Position numbers and translations under genes: made by a program
The notes under the pieces: generated by a model
Seen by the model: the letters and a program-made list of their open reading frames with translations, nothing else
The model's database searches: none
Told to the model about the DNA's origin: nothing
Part shown: positions 57,297 to 64,000 of the stretch, piece after piece
How positions within the stretch are numbered: position 1 is the stretch's first letter
Layout: the number at the start of each line of letters is the position of its first letter
Assembly: GCF_029625315.1 (NCBI RefSeq)
Contig: NZ_CP121110.1
Coordinates: 1,603,501-1,667,500 of the forward strand
Origin: Flavobacterium ginsengisoli
Lineage (GTDB): Bacteria; Bacteroidota; Bacteroidia; Flavobacteriales; Flavobacteriaceae
Length of the DNA stretch: 64,000 nt
Reading direction: 5' to 3'

Positions 57297-59744
57297 ATGA
57301 AAGTATTAAAATTTGGCGGAACTTCGGTTGCCAATGCTCAAAATATAAAACTCGTTCTCGACATTGTAAACCAAAAAGCAAAACAGGATCAACTCGTTGT
57401 AGTAGTTTCTGCTCTTAGTAAAGTAACTGATTTACTGCAATTGGCGGCGGCAAAAGCAGCGGCAAACGATGAAAGCTTTAGAGAAGTTGTTGCTGAAATC
57501 GAGAAAAAGCACCTTGACACACTAAAAGAACTGATTCCGGTAAGCGAACAAAGTAGTCTTTTAAGCCATGTAAAAAGAATCATCAATCATTTAGAAACTT
57601 TACTAGACGGATGTTTCTTACTTGGCGAATTATCTCCTAGAACTGCCGATACTATTTTAAGTTTCGGTGAATTGCTTTCTTCATTTATCATCGCTCAAGC
57701 TTATCAGCAAATCAGCAAAGATGCAGTTTATAAAGAAAGCCGAGAATTAATTAAAACAGATAATAACTTCGGAAAAGCAGCCGTTAACTTCGAAGTTTCA
57801 AATAAATTGATTCAGGAATATTTTGGTTCGAATGAATCGAAAATCAATATCATGCCTGGATTTATTGCGCAGACTCTTGACGGAATCACTTCGACTTTAG
57901 GTCGCGGTGGATCTGATTATACTGCAGCCATTATCGCTGGAGCAATCAATGCGGAACAATTGGAAATCTGGACTGACGTAAACGGAATGTTTACTGCAAA
58001 CCCGAAAATTGTAAAACAAGCACAGCCAATTGCCACTATCTCTTATCAAGAAGCAATGGAATTGTCGCACTTTGGTGCAAAAGTGTTGTATCCGCCAACA
58101 ATTCAGCCAGTTTTAAGAAAAAACATTCCAATTTTAATCAAAAATACTTTTGAGCCAGAAGCTGAGGGAACTTTAATTTCCAATCAAGTTTCATCAAAAG
58201 ATACTGTTGTAAAAGGAATTAGCCATATCGATCATATTTCGCTTTTAACTCTTGAAGGTCCGGGAATGATTGGAGTTGCAGGTTCTTCAAGAAGATTATT
58301 CGAAGTATTGTCTCAAGAAAAAATCAACGTAATTTTTATTACTCAGGCTTCTTCTGAGCATTCAATTTGTATCGGAATCTTGAATTCGGATGCTGATAAT
58401 GCCGAAGCTGCAATTAACAGCGCTTTTGAAATCGAAATTTCGCAGAACAAAATCGATCCTTGTTATGTAGAAAAAGACCTTTGCATTATTGCTTTGGTAG
58501 GCGAAAACATGAAAAATCACCAAGGTTTAAGCGGTAGAATGTTCAGCACTTTAGGAAAAAACAACGTAAACATTCGTGCGATTGCGCAAGGTGCTTCTGA
58601 AAGAAATATCTCGACTGTAATTAACGAAAGAGACGTTAAAAAAGCATTGAATACTTTGCACGAGAATTTCTTCGAAGAAAACACAAAACAGCTGAACCTA
58701 TTTGTAATGGGAGTTGGAAATGTGGGAGAAAAATTCATCGAGCAGATTCACAACCAAAGAAAGTTCTTAAAAGATAATTTAAAGATCAACGTTCGCGTAA
58801 TTGCTTTGTCTAACTCAAGAAAAATGATTTTTGATGAAGACGGAATTTCTTTAAAAAATTGGGATGCCGCTTTAAGCGAAGGCGAACCAGCAAGCATTGA
58901 AGAATTCATTAAAAAAGCAAAAGAACTGAATTTACGTAACAGTATTTTCGTAGACATCACTGCAAACGCAACGGTTTCAGAAGCGTACGAGAAATTCTTA
59001 AAAGAAAGTATTGCGGTTGTAACTTGTAATAAAATTGCTTGTTCTTCTGCTTACGACAACTATAAAAAACTAAAAAGCTTATCTCGCCAATACAATGCTC
59101 CTTTCTTGTTTGAAACGAATGTTGGCGCGGGATTGCCAATTATCGATACAGTAAAAAATCTGATTGCATCTGGCGATAAAGTGCACAAAATACAAGCGGT
59201 TTTATCTGGAAGTTTGAACTTTATTTTCAACAATTTTGACGAAAACAATTCTTTCCACGATGTGGTAAAAGAAGCTGGAGTTCAAGGATTCACAGAACCA
59301 GATCCAAAAATTGACTTAAGCGGAATCGACGTAGCGCGTAAAATCCTAATTTTAATTCGCGAAAGTGGTTATGAAATGGATATTGACGCCATCGCAAACG
59401 AATCGTTCCTGCCAGCAGAATGTTTAGCAACAACAAACAACGAAGATTTCTTCGCATCGTTAATCAAACACGTCGCTCATTTTGAAGATATTTATAAAGA
59501 AGCTTTAGCCAAAGATTCAAGATTGAAATACGTAGCGCAATTCGAAAATGGAAAAGCAAGCGTAGGTCTACAATTCATTCCAAAAGATCATCCTTTCTAC
59601 AATTTAGAAGGAAAAGACAATATCGTGCTTTTCTACACAGATCGTTACGTAGATCAGCCTTTATTGATCAAAGGAGCTGGAGCTGGAGCAGCAGTAACAG
59701 CATCAGGAATTTTTGCAGACGTTATTCGTATAGGAAATATTTAA
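57297..59744 (+). CDS. thrA: Bifunctional aspartokinase / homoserine dehydrogenase
   Basis: It carries out the first and third steps from aspartate to threonine. The kinase part begins MKVLKFGGTSVANA and has GFIAQTLDGITSTLGRGGSD. ACT domains follow (about residues 310-460), then the NAD-binding loop FVMGVGNVGEKFIEQI and the homoserine dehydrogenase motif VLSGSLNFIFNNF. Length is 815 residues, normal for the fusion. Regulation is probably by the leader peptide upstream and by feedback at the ACT domains. Confidence 0.95.
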   Translation: MKVLKFGGTSVANAQNIKLVLDIVNQKAKQDQLVVVVSALSKVTDLLQLAAAKAAANDESFREVVAEIEKKHLDTLKELIPVSEQSSLLSHVKRIINHLETLLDGCFLLGELSPRTADTILSFGELLSSFIIAQAYQQISKDAVYKESRELIKTDNNFGKAAVNFEVSNKLIQEYFGSNESKINIMPGFIAQTLDGITSTLGRGGSDYTAAIIAGAINAEQLEIWTDVNGMFTANPKIVKQAQPIATISYQEAMELSHFGAKVLYPPTIQPVLRKNIPILIKNTFEPEAEGTLISNQVSSKDTVVKGISHIDHISLLTLEGPGMIGVAGSSRRLFEVLSQEKINVIFITQASSEHSICIGILNSDADNAEAAINSAFEIEISQNKIDPCYVEKDLCIIALVGENMKNHQGLSGRMFSTLGKNNVNIRAIAQGASERNISTVINERDVKKALNTLHENFFEENTKQLNLFVMGVGNVGEKFIEQIHNQRKFLKDNLKINVRVIALSNSRKMIFDEDGISLKNWDAALSEGEPASIEEFIKKAKELNLRNSIFVDITANATVSEAYEKFLKESIAVVTCNKIACSSAYDNYKKLKSLSRQYNAPFLFETNVGAGLPIIDTVKNLIASGDKVHKIQAVLSGSLNFIFNNFDENNSFHDVVKEAGVQGFTEPDPKIDLSGIDVARKILILIRESGYEMDIDAIANESFLPAECLATTNNEDFFASLIKHVAHFEDIYKEALAKDSRLKYVAQFENGKASVGLQFIPKDHPFYNLEGKDNIVLFYTDRYVDQPLLIKGAGAGAAVTASGIFADVIRIGNI

Positions 59745-59893
59745 AGGTGCTAAGGTTCTAAGATGCTAAGGTTCTGAGTTTTTTTTTAAAACTAATCTTA
59801 GCCTCTTAGAATCTCGAAACCTTAGAAACTAAAAATAAAAAGTTGCTACAGAAACCTTAGAATCTTAGCATCTTAGAACCTCAGAACCTTAAA
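59745..59893. repeat. Cluster of family A repeats between thrA and thrB
   Basis: GGTGCTAAGGTTCTAAGATG and CCTTAGAATCTTAGCATC in opposite senses form a long imperfect hairpin. Three or four repeat units lie in tandem, ending one base before the thrB start codon. Confidence 0.7.
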
Positions 59894-59894
59894 A

Positions 59895-60816
59895 ATGGAA
59901 ATTAAACTATTTTGCCCAGCTACAATTGCCAACCTCTCATGCGGATTTGACGTACTTGGACTTTGCTTAGACAATGCGGGCGATGAAATGATTGTTCGAA
60001 AAGTCGATCAAAAAGGAGTTCGAATCACTAAAATTGTCGGTGCCGATTTGCCTTTAGAAACCGAGAAAAACGTTTCTGGAGTTGCGGCTTTAGCGATGTT
60101 GGAAACTTTGGACAAACTAGACTTCGGATTCGAAATCGAAATTTATAAACATATCAAAGCTGGAAGCGGAATCGGAAGTAGTGCTTGCAAGTTCTGCTGG
60201 AGCGGTTTTCGGAATTAATGAATTATTAGGAAGACCTTATTCTCGTAAAGATTTAGTTCAGTTTGCGATGCAGGGCGAGAAATTAGCCAGCGGAAACGCG
60301 CATGCCGACAACGTTGCTCCTGCCCTTTTAGGCGGATTTACTTTGGTAAGAAGCTACGCGCCACTTGATATAATCAGAATTGATAGTCCAGAAGAATTGT
60401 ACGCAACGGTGGTTCACCCGCAAATTGAGTTGAAAACTTCTGACGCTCGTTCGGTTTTAAAACAAAACGTTTCCTTAAAAAGCGCCATCATGCAATGGGG
60501 AAATGTAGGCGGATTGGTTGCAGGTCTTTACACCAAAGATTACGAATTAATCGGACGTTCGCTTCATGACGAAATCGTTGAGCCTTTAAGAAGTGTTTTA
60601 ATTCCAGGTTTCGATCAAATCAAACAAACGGCTTACGAAAACGGCGCTTTAGGTTCTGGAATTTCAGGTTCTGGCCCATCAATTTTCGCTTTAAGCAGAG
60701 GAAAAGAAACCGCTGACCAAATCGCAAAAGCCATGAGTGACGTTTACGAAAAAATGAATTTACCGTATGAAATTCACGTTTCAAAGATAAATCCTGATGG
60801 TGTCCGCATTTTGTAA
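59895..60816 (+). CDS. thrB: Homoserine kinase (frameshifted)
   Basis: It phosphorylates homoserine. It is a GHMP kinase: CPATIANLSCGFDVLGLCLD at the N-terminus, phosphate loop AGSGIGSSAASSAGA once corrected, and GISGSGPSIFAL near the C-terminus. The frame breaks in GCTTGC at 60183-60188, right in the phosphate loop; correction to GCTGC gives about 307 residues. It lies between thrA and thrC. Confidence 0.93.
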
Positions 60817-60870
60817 AATGTGAGATGTATTAAGTAAGAAGAATTAAATATTAAAAGTTATACATAACGT

Positions 60871-60993
60871 TTGTCAGGCTGAGCGGAGTCGAAGCCCCGC
60901 AAAGTATGGCCCGCAAAGTATAACCGCACAGTTTGTCATCCTGAGGAACGAAGGATCACACAAAGAGTAGACACAAAACATAACCATGCAGTT
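60871..60993. repeat. Half elements related to family C
   Basis: TGTCAGGCTGAGCGGAGTCG, then TGTCATCCTGAGGAACGAAGG, are left-arm subtypes without matching right arms. They precede a full family C copy. Confidence 0.55.
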
Positions 60994-61095
60994 TGTCATT
61001 TCGACGTAAGGAGAAATCTCCACGAGAAGCTCGACAAAGATTGGAATAACGTTACGGAGTTACTTGCGAAGATTTCTCCTTACGTCGAAATGACA
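60994..61095. repeat. Dispersed hairpin repeat, family C
   Basis: The left arm TGTCATTTCGACGTAAGGAG pairs with CTCCTTACGTCGAAATGACA. Compared with 51175 both arms carry one matching extra base, so the stem is kept. The interior is similar (AGCTCGACAAAGATTGG, GTTACGGAGTTACTTG). Confidence 0.85.
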
Positions 61096-61125
61096 AAAAT
61101 GCTTAAAAATAACTATTGAATAAAA

Positions 61126-61198
61126 AATATAACCACAAAGCTTTGCGAACTCTGCGTTTTCAAAAGAAACCAATTCCTTGCGTGCTTTGTGGTTAAAT
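61126..61198. repeat. Dispersed repeat, family B
   Basis: AACCACAAAGCTTTGCGAAC and GCGTGCTTTGTGGTTAAAT are the arms. It ends 12 bases before the thrC start and, with family C, fills the 394-base thrB-thrC gap. Confidence 0.7.
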
Positions 61199-61210
61199 AA
61201 AAAACAACCA

Positions 61211-62500
61211 ATGAAATACTACAGTTTAAACCATAATGCCCCAAAAGTTTCTTTTCAAGAAGCTGTTATACAAGGATTAGCAACTGACAAAGGATTATAT
61301 TTCCCAGAAAGCATTACACCGCTTGATCCTTCTTTTTTTGAAAAAATTGAAAGTTTAAGCCACGAAGAAATTGCTTTTGAAGCGATTAAACAATTTGTTG
61401 GCGACGAAATCCCTGCAGAAAAGCTAAAAGAAATCATTGCCGAAACTTTAGTTTTTGATTTTCCTGTTGTGAAAGTCGAAGACGGAATCTATTCGTTAGA
61501 ATTATTTCACGGGCCAACAATGGCTTTTAAAGACGTTGGAGCGCGTTTTATGTCACGTTGTTTGGGCTATTTCAATAAAGACAAAAAAGACGCTAAAAAC
61601 ACGGTTTTAGTAGCTACTTCTGGAGATACAGGCGGAGCCGTTGCAAGCGGATTTCTAGGCGTTGACGGCGTTGATGTTGTCATTTTATATCCGTCTGGAA
61701 AAGTGAGCGATATTCAGGAAAAACAATTGACTACTTTGGGGCAAAACATTAAAGCGCTTGAAGTTGACGGTGTTTTTGACGATTGTCAGGATATGGTGAA
61801 AAAAGCGTTTTTAGATGAAACTTTGGCGCATAAAAACCTGACCTCAGCAAACTCGATTAATATTGCGCGCTGGTTACCGCAAATGTTTTATTTCTTCTTT
61901 GCTTACAAAGCGTTGAAAAGCCAAAACAAACCTTTAGTTTTCTCTTGCCCAAGCGGAAACTTCGGAAATATCTGCGCTGGAATTATGGCAAAGAAATTAG
62001 GTTTGCCAATTGAACATTTTGTTGCGTCTACAAACGTAAACGATACCGTGCCAAGATTCTTAGAAAACGGAAAATACGACCCGAAACCTTCTCAAGCAAC
62101 AATCTCTAACGCCATGGACGTTGGAAACCCAAGTAACTTTATTAGAATTCAGGAACTGTACAATAACGACTTAAAAGCTTTCGAAAAAGACTTTTCTTCT
62201 TATAGTTATACTGACGAAGAAACGCTTGAAGCTTTAAAGAAAATCTACAACACAGACGGTTATATCGCAGAACCTCACGGTGCTGTTGGGTATTTAGGTT
62301 TGAAAAAAGAACTTGAAAAACACCCTAATGCAATTGGTATTTTCTTAGAAACGGCGCATCCTATTAAATTTTTAGATGTTGTTGAACCTGCTTTAGGAAT
62401 TACGCTTCCTCTTCCTGCTCAAATTGAGAGTGTTATTAATGAGGAAAAAGTTAGTGTGAAGATTGGGACTTATGAGGAGTTGAAGGCTTTTTTGGGGTAA
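61211..62500 (+). CDS. thrC: Threonine synthase
   Basis: It converts O-phosphohomoserine to threonine using PLP. The N-terminus MKYYSLNHNAPKVSFQEAV, the PLP Lys in FHGPTMAFKDVGARFM, the phosphate loop SGDTGGAVASGF and SCPSGNFGNICAG are all visible. Length is 429 residues from ATG 61211. The upstream TTG at 61178 lies in a family B repeat and is rejected. Confidence 0.95.
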   Translation: MKYYSLNHNAPKVSFQEAVIQGLATDKGLYFPESITPLDPSFFEKIESLSHEEIAFEAIKQFVGDEIPAEKLKEIIAETLVFDFPVVKVEDGIYSLELFHGPTMAFKDVGARFMSRCLGYFNKDKKDAKNTVLVATSGDTGGAVASGFLGVDGVDVVILYPSGKVSDIQEKQLTTLGQNIKALEVDGVFDDCQDMVKKAFLDETLAHKNLTSANSINIARWLPQMFYFFFAYKALKSQNKPLVFSCPSGNFGNICAGIMAKKLGLPIEHFVASTNVNDTVPRFLENGKYDPKPSQATISNAMDVGNPSNFIRIQELYNNDLKAFEKDFSSYSYTDEETLEALKKIYNTDGYIAEPHGAVGYLGLKKELEKHPNAIGIFLETAHPIKFLDVVEPALGITLPLPAQIESVINEEKVSVKIGTYEELKAFLG

Positions 62501-62518
62501 ACAGTTTCTTATAAAAAA

Positions 62519-62564
62519 TTAAAAGCCAAGAACTAGTGAACATAATTCTTGGCTTTTTTTTTTA
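62519..62564. terminator. Terminator of the thr operon
   Basis: AAAAGCCAAGAA and TTCTTGGCTTTTTTTTT pair around CTAGTGAACATAA. It also lies at the 3' side of the leftward rloB gene. Confidence 0.85.
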
Positions 62565-62582
62565 TAAAAAGACTAAAGAAAA

Positions 62583-63304
62583 TTAAGCATCTCTATCTTT
62601 AATTTCTTTTATTAATTCTTCCGATTCCCCTATTAATTCCTTAACTAAAAGATGAATTAAAGTGCAAGGATTATGAATAGCATAATTTTCACAGGTATGT
62701 GTTGCTATCAACTTTTCAGCCCATTTTATCGCTTGAGTTTGATTACCATATTTTTCCAAAATATTATACATTTCTGTACTATTCTTTTTGTACTCAAACT
62801 TTTTTGGCTTCTTGCTTTTTGATTCTTTTGCGATTCTAGCATTTATCTCATCTTCAATCGCTTTTCTATAATCTTCTCTTGACATTGAAGTATTTCTATA
62901 TTGAAAATGCAATAAATACCAAAGCTCGAAAGCTTCATTAGACCATCCTACTTTAATATCTTGACTATTTGCTAATTGAATTGCTCCGTTAAAATTATCC
63001 GGACTAAAACTATCTCGATCAAAAACAGTCCAAACTCTATCATATTTTTGACTTGAGTTTTCTCTTGCCTTAATAGTTCTTTTGACTAAATCTTTTGTAT
63101 TTGATCCTTCACCTTGTGTATCTATTGTATAAACAAATGACTTTACATTTGATTTGAATGATTTAAAATAATTCGGCTCAGTCTTTTCTCCTTCACAAAC
63201 TATTAAAAAATAGACCCGTACTTCTTTAGTGTTCTGTTTTCGTTTTTTTCTGTTCTTTTTTGCCTCTTAAGAACAGCATTGTCAATTTTAATAATATTTG
63301 CCAT
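62583..63304 (-). CDS. rloB: RloB-family TOPRIM-like protein, AbiL-type defence module (frameshifted)
   Basis: After correcting one missing A at the A6 run (63215-63220) the protein reads MANIIKIDNAVLKRQKRTEK, then FLIVCEGEKTEPNYF (TOPRIM Glu) and WTVFDRDSF (DxD). The end is a helical Lys-rich part. The total is about 240 residues. RloB partners with an AAA ATPase in AbiL-type abortive infection systems (AbiLii and AbiLi) and in type I restriction loci. The ATPase gene ends one base before its ATG. Confidence 0.82.
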
Positions 63305-63305
63305 A

Positions 63306-64000
63306 TTATATCTCTTGAAAGTTTGAAATATAAGGAATACCGCCGTAACGCCCCATTATATAATCTTTTTCAAAGCTTCTATCTTTTCTTATTGTATTTC
63401 CATCTTCATCTTTAAATTCCAATAAAGAATACAAATCAGTAGCTTCACAATTATCTTTTTCCGTAAACCAAATTTGATCTCTTCTAAAAAGTTTTGCACC
63501 AAGCAAATTGGTATCATGAGTAGTAAAAACTAGTTGAGCATCATTAGGATTTGTTTCTGGATTATTGAATAATTTAATAATTTCTTGAGTTAAAATGGGG
63601 TGCAATTTTGCATCTAATTCATCAATAAACAAATGCAATCCAAGCGAAAGTGCAAAAGCAATATGACCCGAAATATCAAATACCTTATTAGTTCCAGAAG
63701 ATTCATGTTCAACTAATTTAAATTCACGTTCCCCAACTATTTTTCCATTATCATCAAAAATATTATGAATAGTCTTAATTCGTTTTTTAAAAGTTTCATT
63801 AGAGCCCGTTTCAAGATGAAAAGATCGAAAACCTAAATTTAAACTATTTATTAGTTTTTCCACTGTTTCTTGATAAGTGTCAGTCTGATGCATCAAAGAG
63901 GTCATAGTAATAGACTTTTCATGCTCTACACCAGATTGTATAAAAATATAAGAGAAAGATCCCATTATTTGCTTACCTATTTCAATATTTAACTGATCTA
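63306..64000 (-). CDS. AAA-family ATPase of an AbiL/RloA-type defence module (N-terminus outside window)
   Basis: The frame stays open to the window edge, so only the C-terminal ~230 residues are present. They hold Walker B LFIDELDAKLHP and the following FTTHDTNLLGAKLFRRDQ, as in AAA_15/AAA_21 SMC-like ATPases; the Walker A must lie further upstream. Its stop is one base from the start of rloB, so both are one operon. The probable role is as sensor in phage defence; this follows from the pairing, not from direct evidence. Confidence 0.8.
   Translation of the reverse strand, partial: DQLNIEIGKQIMGSFSYIFIQSGVEHEKSITMTSLMHQTDTYQETVEKLINSLNLGFRSFHLETGSNETFKKRIKTIHNIFDDNGKIVGEREFKLVEHESSGTNKVFDISGHIAFALSLGLHLFIDELDAKLHPILTQEIIKLFNNPETNPNDAQLVFTTHDTNLLGAKLFRRDQIWFTEKDNCEATDLYSLLEFKDEDGNTIRKDRSFEKDYIMGRYGGIPYISNFQEI

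Noticed and set aside
2543..60188. Programmed ribosomal frameshifting as the cause of the split genes
   Set aside because: The sites lack slippery heptamers and downstream structures, occur in unrelated genes such as thrB and ftsH that are not frameshifted elsewhere, and share only the GCWGC word.
22310..61210. Upstream TTG starts for pyrE (22310), the aminotransferase (35321), RimB-RimK (49651) and thrC (61178)
   Set aside because: The extensions fall in promoters or dispersed repeats and add no family-conserved residues; the later ATGs give normal lengths.
1..64000. tRNA, rRNA, IS elements, prophage or integrated element boundaries
   Set aside because: No cloverleaf or T-loop sequence, transposase, integrase or phage structural gene was seen on either strand.

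Overview
The window is a 64 kb piece of chromosome from a member of the Flavobacteriaceae, most likely a Flavobacterium. The evidence is its low GC content, its Bacteroidota-type promoters (TAnnTTTG at -7, with TTTG upstream at several genes), the near absence of Shine-Dalgarno sequences, family-typical proteins (OstA-like protein, DUF349, LUD/CdsA/Psd/ACBP operon, PiT plus DUF47) and dense dispersed intergenic repeats. No tRNA, rRNA, IS element, prophage or CRISPR array was recognised.

Layout. 0-9 kb: an ABC ATPase fragment, a small lipoprotein, rluD and a PASTA protein divergent from ddl, a DUF421 protein, coaD, a PhnA protein and a DbpA-type helicase. 9.4-11.1 kb: a secreted M14 peptidase. 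11.3-20.5 kb: an AT-rich accessory island. It holds two paralogous lipoproteins with the same N-terminal part but different C-termini (one a zincin-like metallopeptidase), an XRE regulator, many small secreted or membrane proteins, three copies of a ~40-residue one-helix membrane peptide, and a GLUG-repeat lipoprotein. 20.7-31 kb: housekeeping genes (Nudix, pyrE, birA, rsfS, ftsH, LUD protein, cdsA, psd, ACBP, a lipoprotein superoxide dismutase, GH130). 31-55 kb: GH13 amylase, OstA-like protein, class III aminotransferase, TPR proteins, aroE, DUF349, OsmC, gyrA, clpC, a RimB-RimK fusion, a second DUF421 protein, a WG-repeat protein, and a PiT phosphate permease with its DUF47 partner. 55-62.5 kb: hutH, then thrA-thrB-thrC behind a Thr/Ile-rich leader peptide that indicates attenuation. 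62.6-64 kb: a RloB-type TOPRIM protein and an AAA ATPase running off the edge, a two-gene phage-defence module of the AbiL/RloAB type.

The most striking whole-window signal is that many conserved genes carry a single-base frameshift, and the shifts fall into two classes. Thirteen are +1 insertions; eleven of these lie cleanly inside a GCWGC pentamer (mostly GCTGC read as GCTTGC, or the same on the other strand), one is directly beside such a pentamer and one is compatible. Six are -1 losses, five of them in short A or T runs. Removing each shift restores a complete family-typical protein. The thr leader peptide also becomes readable only after the same GCTTGC to GCTGC correction. I infer base-calling errors at a modified GCWGC motif in a long-read assembly, and therefore annotate these genes as single CDSs that are intact in the living cell. 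The pattern also predicts that this organism has a GCWGC (or GCAGC) methyltransferase, which is not in this window.

The best candidates for new biology are the polymorphic lipoprotein island with its tiny membrane peptides, the flavobacterial thr attenuator, and the hairpin repeat family whose two arms co-vary between copies.
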